The notes under the pieces: generated by a model
Seen by the model: the letters and a program-made list of their open reading frames with translations, nothing else
Told to the model about the DNA's origin: nothing
Databases searched by the model: none
Position numbers and translations under genes: made by a program
Shown: positions 16,470 to 24,339 of the stretch, in pieces
How positions within the stretch are numbered: position 1 is the stretch's first letter
Layout: the number at the start of each line of letters is the position of its first letter
Source of the DNA: Chryseobacterium luteum
GTDB taxonomy: Bacteria; Bacteroidota; Bacteroidia; Flavobacteriales; Weeksellaceae
Assembly (NCBI RefSeq): GCF_000737785.1
Contig: NZ_JPRO01000001.1
Coordinates: 496,001-560,000 of the forward strand
Direction of reading: 5' to 3'
Length of the DNA: 64,000 nt

Positions 16470-17558
16470 TTAAGAAGCTGTTTTTCTCCTTAAAAATTCC
16501 AAAACTTTCCAGCCAAGATCATCCACTTTCTTTAATCCTGCAGCAATAATGAAAGCAAGGATGACATTAATCACATAAATTAAGATCATAAGCAACCACC
16601 ATGGCATATTTTCCTGTAAAGGAACAACAATGAAATACACCAATGATGAACTTATTCCCTGGGCAAAATAAAAGAATATAGCATTTTTACCAATGTGGGT
16701 AACAAAATTCTCTTTTGTAATCTTTAATCTGTTATAAAGCACAAATAATGTGGTTAACGAGAACAGCGACCAAATGATATAGGGGATTTTTGGAGGGAAC
16801 TTATTTTTATTGATCCTGTAAAAGATCTCATTTCCGTAATACCAGAACATCCAGATTAAAGCTGCTGCAACTACTGCATACAGGACGGGAATAGCCTTTG
16901 CGGGTATTTTCTTACCACGCATTCTGTTGGCTATTAAAAAGATGGCAAGATAAAAAGCGACATAGCCCACCTGACCTCCGGGATAATATTCTGGAAAAAT
17001 ATTGAATACTAACGTTAAAACCAGGCAAAGTCCTATGAACCAGTCGGTATGTTTTGGAAAAAATCTTAAGATGAGTACTCCGAAAACAGCCAGAATGAAA
17101 TACACCTTCAGGTACCAGAAGCTTCCCATAACAACAGGAAAAGTATCTGCATTGGTATACTGATGAAGATACCAGTTTCCGAGATTCTGCCACTGAGGAA
17201 TATCGGATACGCTGGTTGCCGCATATTTTGACCCGAATGTTGAATAGAAATTCTGGAGCCACTCCATAGAGAACAACGTTAATCCGAAGACCTTGAAAAA
17301 ATAATCCAGAAAGAACAGGAATGTTACAAAGATCATGTAGGTGATCTGAAGTTTTAAAATTCTGTAAAATGTTTTCTCTATGTTCGATCCCGAAGTGATT
17401 CCGCTTAGGGCATAAAACAAGGCGACATCAAATACCAGAGAAAATACTCTGACTTCTGCGGGAATGTAAAACTGCCCCGACCAGAATGCTGTATGGATGA
17501 ATATAATGGAAAGGGTTGCCATTCCCTTAGCAAAATCAATGTAGAGATCTCTGTTCAT
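16470..17558 (-). CDS. Acyltransferase family 3 membrane protein
   Basis: 362 residues, almost entirely membrane-spanning (about ten hydrophobic helices). The N-terminus has the family signature RDLYIDFAKGMATLSIIFIH with the conserved His near residue 22. Members transfer acyl groups, often acetyl, to surface polysaccharides or other extracytoplasmic sugars. The acceptor here is unknown and no glycan gene cluster is adjacent. It has its own promoter with both -33 and -7 elements (17576-17608), placed after the terminator of the upstream zinc-protease gene. Confidence 0.85.
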   Translation of the reverse strand: MNRDLYIDFAKGMATLSIIFIHTAFWSGQFYIPAEVRVFSLVFDVALFYALSGITSGSNIEKTFYRILKLQITYMIFVTFLFFLDYFFKVFGLTLFSMEWLQNFYSTFGSKYAATSVSDIPQWQNLGNWYLHQYTNADTFPVVMGSFWYLKVYFILAVFGVLILRFFPKHTDWFIGLCLVLTLVFNIFPEYYPGGQVGYVAFYLAIFLIANRMRGKKIPAKAIPVLYAVVAAALIWMFWYYGNEIFYRINKNKFPPKIPYIIWSLFSLTTLFVLYNRLKITKENFVTHIGKNAIFFYFAQGISSSLVYFIVVPLQENMPWWLLMILIYVINVILAFIIAAGLKKVDDLGWKVLEFLRRKTAS

Positions 17559-17575
17559 TGTTGTAGGATATGGAC

Positions 17576-17608
17576 CAAAAGTAAATAAACTTTGGGATAT
17601 TTATCAAA
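17576..17608 (-). promoter_or_regulatory. Promoter of the acyltransferase gene
   Basis: On the minus strand TTTG (17605-17608) and TACTTTTG (17576-17583) are separated by 21 bases, fitting the Bacteroidota -33/-7 arrangement. The start codon follows 18 bases later. Confidence 0.65.
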
Positions 17609-17620
17609 TAAACATAAAAA

Positions 17621-17645
17621 GAGACAGGACGTTGCTGCCTGTCTC
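17621..17645 (-). terminator. Terminator of the zinc-protease lipoprotein gene
   Basis: On the minus strand GAGACAGG and CCTGTCTC form an 8-bp stem with a 9-base loop, followed by TTTTTATG. It lies about 28 bases after the stop codon at 17673. Confidence 0.75.
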
Positions 17646-17672
17646 CTTTGTAAATATGCTAAAAATGAATGT

Positions 17673-18560
17673 TTATTTAAGGTGTTTAAATTCTTCTTCA
17701 GAAATTTCTCCGGTCTGGATCTTTCTAAGTTCATCCATATACTGGCTCATATAGGCATCAATCTCGGGGTTAACAGAATTTTTACCCATTTTATAGGTTC
17801 CGTTTAGTACTCCCTGATAATAGTAGAAGAAATTGTAGTCAAAGTTCGAGGCATTAAGATCATATTGGCCTAAAAGGAAACCTAAACGTACAGCAGATCT
17901 TCTTTGGGGAGGAGTTCCATGGTGGCCGGCGCTGTTTGTCTGGTAGTCTCCGATACTTTGTGCAAATTCATAGGCTGCTGCAATTTCAGAGAAATTGGTT
18001 TTGTTGTATCCGTTGGGTCTTCTTAAATAATATCCTGCAAAGCCGTCTGCTTCCAGTTCGTTTGGTCTTGCTGTGGATTCACTTACGGATGGAAGGCCAA
18101 AAATGTACTGTAGCTGGTGTCCATATTCGTGAGCAAGGATCATGGCATTCACAATATCTCCTCCCTTATTCTTTGCATCAGCGTAGATTGCGTAGCCGTA
18201 ATAAATTTTTCCGGTGGAATAAGAGATTGCATTGTAAGTAGAATTGAAATTGGACGGATCATCCACAAAACGCAGGGTTGGATTACTCCTTCCCCACAGA
18301 CTTGCAATTTTCGTCATCTGGGCATTCATGAATTGGGTGTCTGCCGTATTCTGAAGAGTGGTTTTAAGCACTGCGGTTGAGCTCCAGTACTGATCTACGT
18401 AAGAGCAGATCTTTTCCAGGTCTCCAGGCTGTTCGATCTTTGCATTGGCAGATTGGGATTCAGGAAGGACAGATTCTTCCATTTTGTCATCACGGCACGC
18501 TGATAGTGAAAAAGCGGCAATTGCTCCTGCCAGCAGGCAGAATTTGAAGTTTCTTTTCAT
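17673..18560 (-). CDS. Lipoprotein zinc metallopeptidase
   Basis: 295 residues. The N-terminal signal with lipobox LSAC (Cys near residue 22) marks an envelope lipoprotein. The zinc motif HEYGH is at residues 144-148 and a downstream acidic helix NELEADGFAGYYLR (168-181) supplies the probable third ligand, as in the neutral zinc metallopeptidase (YpfJ-like) family. Substrates are unknown. The C-terminal region after residue 230 is Tyr/Asn-rich and ends in a charged tail. The gene has its own terminator and a weak minus-strand promoter match (TACCTTCG) upstream. Confidence 0.85.
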   Translation of the reverse strand: MKRNFKFCLLAGAIAAFSLSACRDDKMEESVLPESQSANAKIEQPGDLEKICSYVDQYWSSTAVLKTTLQNTADTQFMNAQMTKIASLWGRSNPTLRFVDDPSNFNSTYNAISYSTGKIYYGYAIYADAKNKGGDIVNAMILAHEYGHQLQYIFGLPSVSESTARPNELEADGFAGYYLRRPNGYNKTNFSEIAAAYEFAQSIGDYQTNSAGHHGTPPQRRSAVRLGFLLGQYDLNASNFDYNFFYYYQGVLNGTYKMGKNSVNPEIDAYMSQYMDELRKIQTGEISEEEFKHLK

Positions 18561-18690
18561 ATAAAATTTTTTTGGTGATAACGAAGGTATAAAATTATCT
18601 CTTAATTATGAGCGCTTTACTATTAAAAATTATTCAAAGCATAGTGATATGATTTTTTAATATATTTTTACTAAAAAAATACGGAACTGA

Positions 18691-18724
18691 TTGTAAGCTA
18701 TTTAGAAATTAATTCATATATTTG
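18691..18724 (+). promoter_or_regulatory. Promoter of rplU-rpmA
   Basis: TTG at 18691-18693 and TATATTTG at 18717-18724 are spaced 23 bases apart, within the Bacteroidota range. The rplU ATG follows 30 bases after the -7 element. Confidence 0.65.
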
Positions 18725-18754
18725 CACCTCGAAATAACTAAAAATTTATAAACA

Positions 18755-19330
18755 ATGTTTGCAATTGTAGAAATAGCAGGGCTTCAATATAAAGTTGAGC
18801 AAGACCAGAAGTTGTTTGTAAACCGTTTAAAAGGAGAAAAAGGAGACAAGGTTTCTTTTGACAAAATTCTTCTTACTGTAAACGGTTCAATCACTGTTGG
18901 CGCCCCAGCTGTAAGCGGTATCGTAGTAGATGCTGAAATTTTAGATCATGTAAAAGCTGATAAAGTAATCGTTTTCAAAAAGAAAAGAAGAAAAGGTTAT
19001 CAGGTAAAAAACGGTCACAGACAATCTTTAACTCAAATCAGAATCACTGGTATCACTGGTTTTGACGGAAGTTCTAAGAAAGCTGCTAAAAAAGAAACTG
19101 TAAAAGCTGAAGTTCTTTCAGACAACGCAACGGTTAACTTTGGTGAAGATCACGAACTGAACTATCACCTGAAGAAAAATAACCTGTCTCAGTCTAAAGA
19201 AAACAGAGAAACTTTAATTACTTTAGGTAAAGCAGTTAAAGTTGAATTAGAAAAGAATGTTCTTACTCACGAGGAAGTAGATGCTGCTATCGTTAAGAAT
19301 ATTGATCAATTTAAAGCACTTAACAAATAA
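18755..19330 (+). CDS. rplU: 50S ribosomal protein L21 with a C-terminal extension
   Basis: 191 residues, almost twice the usual 100-105. Residues 1 to about 103 are a normal L21: FAIVEIAGLQYKVEQ at the start, FKKKRRKGYQVKNGHRQ and TQIRITGI at the end of the core. Residues 104-191 form an extra part: a Lys/Ala linker (SSKKAAKKETVKAE), then a probably helical region with TLITLGKAVKVELEKNVLTHEEVD. L21 binds 23S rRNA in the large subunit; the role of the extension is not known to me. The promoter is at 18691-18724, and rpmA follows after 12 bases. Confidence 0.93.
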   Translation: MFAIVEIAGLQYKVEQDQKLFVNRLKGEKGDKVSFDKILLTVNGSITVGAPAVSGIVVDAEILDHVKADKVIVFKKKRRKGYQVKNGHRQSLTQIRITGITGFDGSSKKAAKKETVKAEVLSDNATVNFGEDHELNYHLKKNNLSQSKENRETLITLGKAVKVELEKNVLTHEEVDAAIVKNIDQFKALNK

Positions 19331-19342
19331 TCCAGTAATAAA

Positions 19343-19600
19343 ATGGCACACAAGAAAGGAGTCGGTAGTTCCAAGAACGGTAGAGAATCTCACTCTAAAA
19401 GATTAGGTGTGAAGATCTTCGGAGGACAAGAAGCTATTGCCGGAAACATTATTATCAGACAGAGAGGTACGCAACACCACCCGGGTACTAACGTGGGAAT
19501 GGGTAAAGACCACACTTTGTTTGCTCTAGTAGACGGTAAAGTAGTTTTCAGAAAGAAAGCAAATAACAGATCTTTCGTATCTGTAGAACCGAACGCATAA
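19343..19600 (+). CDS. rpmA: 50S ribosomal protein L27
   Basis: 85 residues, full length. It starts [23 protein letters not shown] and contains the conserved GGQ-containing block [24 protein letters not shown]27 sits near the peptidyl-transferase centre. The N-terminal Met-Ala start needs no special processing, unlike Firmicutes L27. It is in the usual rplU-rpmA operon and is followed by a terminator at 19624-19653. Confidence 0.98.
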   Translation: MAHKKGVGSSKNGRESHSKRLGVKIFGGQEAIAGNIIIRQRGTQHHPGTNVGMGKDHTLFALVDGKVVFRKKANNRSFVSVEPNA

Positions 19601-19623
19601 TCACTCACGCGTTTTATAAAATT

Positions 19624-19653
19624 AAAACCTCGGCATTAGCTGAGGTTTTTTTT
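19624..19653 (+). terminator. Rho-independent terminator of rplU-rpmA
   Basis: AACCTCGGC pairs with GCTGAGGTT (one G-U pair) around an ATTA loop and is followed by a run of eight or more Ts. Confidence 0.9.
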
Positions 19654-19723
19654 ATGTATCTATGAATAATATTTCGTGTTTTTCTTCGTTTAATATAAAC
19701 ATCAATTTATAAAATATAATACT

Positions 19724-19909
19724 ATGAAAAATTTAAAGAAAATCAACAGAGAAGAACTTAAAAGTCTAATGGGCGGAGCGCTTCCGGGGAAAGATTGTTT
19801 ACCATGTGATGTATACTGCAAAATTCCGGAAGGACAGAGGCCTTCCTGTAGTGTGGTTTACATTGTGGCTCACTGTAATAGCTGCAAAGGTTATCCGGCA
19901 GAATCTTAG
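19724..19909 (+). CDS. GG-leader Cys-rich peptide precursor
   Basis: 61 residues. The first 18 (MKNLKKINREELKSLMGG) look like a leader ending in a double-glycine site, as in Bacteroidota bacteriocin-like and natural-product precursor families. The remaining 43 residues contain six cysteines (25, 28, 32, 42, 51, 54), suggesting disulfides or thioether bonds in an exported product. No modification enzyme or transporter is adjacent; the lanthipeptide locus begins 3.4 kb away on the other strand with a different leader type. It is a single-gene unit between two terminators. The function is unknown. Confidence 0.8.
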   Translation: MKNLKKINREELKSLMGGALPGKDCLPCDVYCKIPEGQRPSCSVVYIVAHCNSCKGYPAES

Positions 19910-19920
19910 TGAAATAAAAA

Positions 19921-19949
19921 AAACTCCTTGTTCATTGAACAAGGAGTTT
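19921..19949. terminator. Bidirectional terminator after the GG-leader peptide
   Basis: A perfect 13-bp stem (19921-19933 with 19937-19949) has a 3-base loop. A run of As precedes it and T-rich sequence follows, so it can stop both this gene and the convergent DUF5686 gene. Confidence 0.85.
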
Positions 19950-19954
19950 GTATT

Positions 19955-22483
19955 TTAAAATCCTACCTGGAATCCTGCTTTTACTCCAAATGTTGAAATA
20001 TCCGGTCTGTCCAGGTAATTTCCTCTCCAGTTAAAGTCTACCCTGAATATTCTGAGGTTTCCGATTCCGATGTTTTCAATACCGAATCCGTATTCAAAAT
20101 AGATTTGCTCGCTTGGTGCTGAATATTTAAATCCGTCCACATTGATGGCTTTGGAAGCATCATTCAAAGTTCCGTAAGCGGTTCTGATGAATGCGATTTC
20201 TCTAAGTTTCAGCTTTTTAATCAAAGGAATGAAGGAAAGTATTTTTCCATTGAAATGATGCTCAAGGTGAAGTGTTGTATACGTATCGGCTACAAATTCA
20301 TAATAATTAAGCTGTGAAAATGTATTTTGTGCCAGGCTGTATGACTGGTTTCCGGGAATAACATTCTGGAGAGCTAAAGGAACTGTGTCGAAAGTTTTCC
20401 CTGCCTCAAAGTTGACCATGGTCTTGCCCCAGCTTCCAATCAGTATTGGCTTATAGAACATGAACTGAAGCCTGTTATAGTTGAAATCCCCGTTAAAAAG
20501 ACCTTCAATTCCTCTGGTATATTTCAGTATAATGGTAGGTGCAAGCGTTCCGTGCTCGTAGCGGTCAACACCTGTCTGGGAAAATTTAGCCCCCGGTCTT
20601 GCTATTAAACTTAAGGTAACATGGGAGTCATTAAGGGTTTTTCTCAGATCGCCATTGCGGTAATACATTAGTCCGAATTTATCCGGGTTTGCAGATTTTA
20701 TACTCTGTAATGTCCCGTCTACTCTTACCTGGAGATTTTTCCAGGGTTCAATGGCGGCAAAAATGTTGGTTTTATTTATAGAGCTCAAAGAAGCATTTTC
20801 TCCTCTTGCAAATAGAGTAGATGAGGCAAAGGTACGCGCCATAATTCCGTCATCGGTAGTAAGCTGCACGCCCAGTTGCTCAATATCTCTTTTTGTTCCT
20901 GCACCAATCATGAATCTGTTGACTCTGTTGAACATATAGCGGGCTTCTGCTCCGTATTTAACCTTTTGATCTTTAAATCCGTATGCTGTGTAGAATTGAA
21001 CTCTCCAGGGATCATTTTGTCCAAAATAAGTTCTTGCTCCCAGCCTTATTCTGTCGCCTTCCACTTCATTTTTACCATAAATGGAAAAAATAGGACCTAT
21101 ATCAATGCCTTTAAAAGCGTTATAATATCCTGATGCCAGTGTCTCATAGATTTTAACGATACGGTTGAATTTTGGGGTCTTCTGAAGTCTGTCAAGCATT
21201 TCATAAACGCCCTGCTCCGATTTCGATAATGAATCCGGCCTTGCTTTTACCCAGTAAGCATCGTCTTTATCAACAAATTTATCGTCGTATTCTTCCTGTT
21301 TACGTGTAAATACTTTATCATCGAGAGGCTTGTTGAATTCGTATTGGGAGTAATCCACCGAGCGTTTGGCTATAATACTTTTGGAGGTCCTCTTTTTTGC
21401 GAAAGGAGTAAGCTCTATTTCTGTAACGAATTTTTTAGGCAGAAATGTGTTTTCATCGGGATTATCATACTCCAGTTCTGTGGAAATACTGTTGATGAAA
21501 TTGACGTTAATCTTCTGTGTAGACTTTAGGGTGGCGCCCAAAACAGCATAATTGTCCGTATCTATATAAAGATATCCCTGGAAAGCCAAGACGTCTTTCC
21601 TTTTGGGCTGGTACCTTATTTTGTAGGCATTTTCACCGTGTATGGAGATCGTATCTGTTAAATTATAATCATAAGTGCTGAATCCGTTTGATCCGACAGG
21701 GCTTGGAAATCCTATGTCAAAATAATTCAGGGTGTTGTCGTAAATATTAATATCCCGGTAAAGGTTTTTTGCGGTGATGGTAATTACCTGGTTGTCCTGA
21801 AATCCTGATGTTTTTTGGGCAACCAGTAATCTTTTTGTCTTTTTTCCGGGTTTGTTTTCTCCGAAATTTTCATAGACGGATTCGTTCAGGAAAATAGGAA
21901 GCCCTATCTTTCCGCTGGCGGTGGAATCTGCATAATCGAAGATAAAATCAAGCTTATTAAAGATTTTTTTATTCATAAAGGCGCTGTCCAGATTGTTGGC
22001 GTCAAACTGGATTTTCTCGTACTCTTTATAAGTATAGGTGTCGAATTTCTCTAAACCGTTGTTGCGTTTTCTTTTCCATACTTCCTGCATAATTGCGTAG
22101 GCAGGATTTTCTTTTTTGTTTTTGTACTTGGGTTTTTCGTTGTGGATAACAATCTCATCAATGGAACTTACTTTTTCCTGTGAGAGTTTCACAAAAATAT
22201 TTGCTGCATTTTCAGGAGTGACAGTAACGGTTTCTTGGGAATAGTTTTTCTTCGAAAACTTAAGCTTATAAATAATACTGTCAGACTGAACACTAAAACT
22301 TCCCAGAGAAGTTTTCAAAAAGGGTTCGGTATTATCATTAATAAAGATATCTACGCCGGAAATTTCTTTATTGGTTTTTGCGTCTACAATTCTTCCGTTC
22401 GCTGTGTTTTGGGCAAATGCCAGGCAGGATATAAAGAGCAGAAAAAAGAGATTGTAATATTTAGAGTTGTTATTTGACATCAT
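19955..22483 (-). CDS. DUF5686 outer-membrane protein with carboxypeptidase-like domain
   Basis: 842 residues. A signal peptide ends near residue 24 (FISCLAFAQ). Residues 27-100 form a carboxypeptidase-regulatory-like beta-sandwich (ANGRIVDAKTNKEISGVDIFIN), and the rest is a long beta-strand-rich region that ends in a barrel-like C-terminus (FNWRGNYLDRPD-x-STFGVKAGFQVGF, terminal Phe). This layout is typical of DUF5686 proteins of Bacteroidota, predicted outer-membrane barrels related to TonB receptors but lacking a clear plug. The function is not established. A -7 promoter element lies at 22579-22586, giving a leader of about 90 bases. Confidence 0.85.
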   Translation of the reverse strand: MMSNNNSKYYNLFFLLFISCLAFAQNTANGRIVDAKTNKEISGVDIFINDNTEPFLKTSLGSFSVQSDSIIYKLKFSKKNYSQETVTVTPENAANIFVKLSQEKVSSIDEIVIHNEKPKYKNKKENPAYAIMQEVWKRKRNNGLEKFDTYTYKEYEKIQFDANNLDSAFMNKKIFNKLDFIFDYADSTASGKIGLPIFLNESVYENFGENKPGKKTKRLLVAQKTSGFQDNQVITITAKNLYRDINIYDNTLNYFDIGFPSPVGSNGFSTYDYNLTDTISIHGENAYKIRYQPKRKDVLAFQGYLYIDTDNYAVLGATLKSTQKINVNFINSISTELEYDNPDENTFLPKKFVTEIELTPFAKKRTSKSIIAKRSVDYSQYEFNKPLDDKVFTRKQEEYDDKFVDKDDAYWVKARPDSLSKSEQGVYEMLDRLQKTPKFNRIVKIYETLASGYYNAFKGIDIGPIFSIYGKNEVEGDRIRLGARTYFGQNDPWRVQFYTAYGFKDQKVKYGAEARYMFNRVNRFMIGAGTKRDIEQLGVQLTTDDGIMARTFASSTLFARGENASLSSINKTNIFAAIEPWKNLQVRVDGTLQSIKSANPDKFGLMYYRNGDLRKTLNDSHVTLSLIARPGAKFSQTGVDRYEHGTLAPTIILKYTRGIEGLFNGDFNYNRLQFMFYKPILIGSWGKTMVNFEAGKTFDTVPLALQNVIPGNQSYSLAQNTFSQLNYYEFVADTYTTLHLEHHFNGKILSFIPLIKKLKLREIAFIRTAYGTLNDASKAINVDGFKYSAPSEQIYFEYGFGIENIGIGNLRIFRVDFNWRGNYLDRPDISTFGVKAGFQVGF

Positions 22484-22578
22484 TTGATTCTTCAGGCAAT
22501 TAGCACAAACAAAAAGCGTGCTGTTTATTTAAAAAAGATCATATTTTTTAACGTTTTCTATGGAAATTCATAAAACTG

Positions 22579-22586
22579 CAAATGTA
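22579..22586 (-). promoter_or_regulatory. -7 promoter element of the DUF5686 gene
   Basis: The minus strand reads TACATTTG (TAnnTTTG), 95 bases upstream of the ATG. Confidence 0.5.
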
Positions 22587-22689
22587 ACGAAAATAACAGG
22601 AAAAGATTGTGATAATAAATGGTTTAATCATAATGAAGGTTAGGGTAAAATAAAGGGTAATAATGATATAGGAAAATGCGAGAAACAGT

Positions 22690-23338
22690 ATGGGTTATTT
22701 TTTTTCATAACTCACAGTTTTTCCACAAGATTTCCATTAGTTTTGAATATGTTGTTAATAGGCTTTTAACATGTTTTCAATAAGTTATTCACCTATTTTT
22801 AACAGGTTTGTAAGATATTCTCCATGAGGTACTAATAGTTTTTTAATATGTTTTCCACAGATTACTAACAATGGAAATTTAAATCATATTCATATTAATG
22901 TATTGATTTTAAGTTAATTGTGGAATCAAATAACTTATTTGTTTTTCATAATATTCACTTATGTTAAAATATTAACAATATGATGGTTAAATTGTATCTG
23001 TGGATGAAATGTTTAGCTGGTGGGGATATTCTAAACTATTAACATTTTATACGGATATGTTCCTTTATTTTGTCCGTATTGAAATGCTGCAATCGGGTCC
23101 AGTGGTGATTGAAGTTTGAAAGTCGGAGATGCCGAGGATTTTCGGAAAGTGAATGAGTTAAATTAATCCGAATTATGGATAAGAATTAAAATAAACGAAA
23201 TGATCAGCAAAGATTATAAAATCATTCAGTTGATTTTTAATTTAAACAAAACTGTTTAAATTATAGATAAGTAATAGACAGGAAATGTTTCGTATTTCTT
23301 TGTTGAATGAATGTTCTTGTTTTCGGTTGTTATAAAAG
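22690..23338. other. Gene-free AT-rich region with DnaA-box-like cluster (candidate oriC)
   Basis: No credible gene is present between 22484 and 23338. Sequences close to the DnaA box TTATNCACA occur at 22719-22727 and 22851-22859 (both TTTTCCACA), 22785-22793 (TTATTCACC), 22919-22927 and 22999-23007 (reverse strand, GATTCCACA and TCATCCACA), with a weaker one near 23172-23180. Between them are related AT-rich motifs of the kind TTTTAACATGTTTT / TTTTAATATGTTTT. A cluster of five boxes in 290 bases of AT-rich intergenic DNA is what a chromosomal origin looks like, but none is an exact TTATCCACA and skew has not been computed. Confidence 0.4.
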
Positions 23339-23932
23339 TTACTTTAGAAAGTAGTTAATGAGATATTTAAGAGGAAATAATGCCAGTCCGATAATGAAAT
23401 CCATTAGAAATCCGATGAACGGTAAGGCTATGAGGATGTACCAACTGTATTTAAATTTTGTACCTGTGTTATGGATTAAGATATTCCAGATGGTTAAAAG
23501 TTTTGCTTTATAATAGTATAAAATGGTAAGGCAGGATAAAATCATACCTATAATTCTTACGACTAATGCACTGCCGAGCATCTCAGTTGTGAAAGATATG
23601 TCTATAATTAAAATATTGAGAAGAGTGGCAAAAACTACAAAAGCACCTAATAAAACAGTTTTATTAAATATCAGTAAAATTGCACCAATACATTCTATAA
23701 GGCCTGCGGATATATTATAAAACCTGCTTGATCCGAATACGTACCAGGCGGCATAAAAAGGATTTGTTTCTGTGATAGGCTTTGTCAGGTTTTCAGGGCT
23801 CACATAAAACTGGCTTAAAGTTAATTTAGAGTAGCCATAACTCAGCATATAAAATATCAGATACCACCTGAGAGACAGAATGAAAAAATAGATATACTGG
23901 TTGTCGAATTTATTTTTTTTGATTGGGTTCAT
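23339..23932 (-). CDS. DoxX-like membrane protein of the lanthipeptide locus
   Basis: 197 residues with about five hydrophobic helices. It resembles DoxX / MauE-type small membrane proteins (for example the Gly- and Ala-containing helix ISAGLIECIGAILLIFNKT). It is the last gene of the minus-strand lanthipeptide group and lies 76 bases after the precursor. A role in export, redox chemistry of cysteines or self-protection is possible, but nothing in the sequence decides this. A strong hairpin (23940-23967) sits 8 bases in front of the start codon. Confidence 0.7.
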   Translation of the reverse strand: MNPIKKNKFDNQYIYFFILSLRWYLIFYMLSYGYSKLTLSQFYVSPENLTKPITETNPFYAAWYVFGSSRFYNISAGLIECIGAILLIFNKTVLLGAFVVFATLLNILIIDISFTTEMLGSALVVRIIGMILSCLTILYYYKAKLLTIWNILIHNTGTKFKYSWYILIALPFIGFLMDFIIGLALFPLKYLINYFLK

Positions 23933-23939
23933 GATATGA

Positions 23940-23967
23940 AAAGAGATGGTTGGGTAACCATCTCTTT
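23940..23967 (-). terminator. Hairpin between lanthipeptide precursor and DoxX-like gene
   Basis: A perfect 12-bp stem, AAAGAGATGGTT with AACCATCTCTTT, has a 4-base loop. On the minus strand it is followed by only three Ts and then the DoxX-like start codon 8 bases later. It could be a partial terminator that makes the precursor the dominant transcript, or it could hide the ribosome site of the next gene. Confidence 0.6.
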
Positions 23968-24007
23968 ATTTAAGCTTTAAAAATGGTAAATAAATTACCA
24001 TTTGAAA

Positions 24008-24253
24008 TTAACAATTTCTTGAACAAGAAGCTTTTGTGCAATTCCAAACGCTTTGGAAAGTTTCTTTGGTACCGCATCCGTCTGTGCATCCTGCTGTACA
24101 GTTACCGTCTATAGTACCGCATCCGTCAAATGACCAAAGTCCTACATCAATTCCATTTTGTAATCCTTTTCCTCCGGAAATGCTTTTCTTGTCGAAAGAA
24201 GAAATAACTTCTTTTGATAATTTCAATTTTTTGATTGTTTTCTTGTTTTTCAT
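24008..24253 (-). CDS. lanA: Class I lanthipeptide precursor
   Basis: 81 residues. The leader (1-28) has the Bacteroidota class I pattern KKLKLSKEVISSFDKKSISGG, ending in a double glycine at 27-28. The core (29-81) has seven cysteines (45, 52, 56, 60, 72, 77, 81) and ten Ser/Thr (41, 47, 53, 57, 62, 65, 68, 73, 76, 78), enough for up to seven thioether rings. Short C-T-x-x-C spacings (52-60) suggest small rings. It has its own promoter (24278-24308) between the dehydratase and its start, so it can be expressed more strongly than the enzymes. The final product is unknown. Confidence 0.85.
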   Translation of the reverse strand: MKNKKTIKKLKLSKEVISSFDKKSISGGKGLQNGIDVGLWSFDGCGTIDGNCTAGCTDGCGTKETFQSVWNCTKASCSRNC

Positions 24254-24277
24254 AGTAAGTTAATAATTTTTGTGTAA

Positions 24278-24308
24278 CGAATATATGTATAATAATCTAA
24301 ATGTCAAA
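24278..24308 (-). promoter_or_regulatory. Promoter of the lanthipeptide precursor
   Basis: On the minus strand TTTG (24305-24308), 19 bases, then TATATTCG (24278-24285, one mismatch to TAnnTTTG), 25 bases before the ATG at 24253. Confidence 0.55.
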
Positions 24309-24339
24309 ATTTATTGTCAAATTAATATTAATTTTTTTT

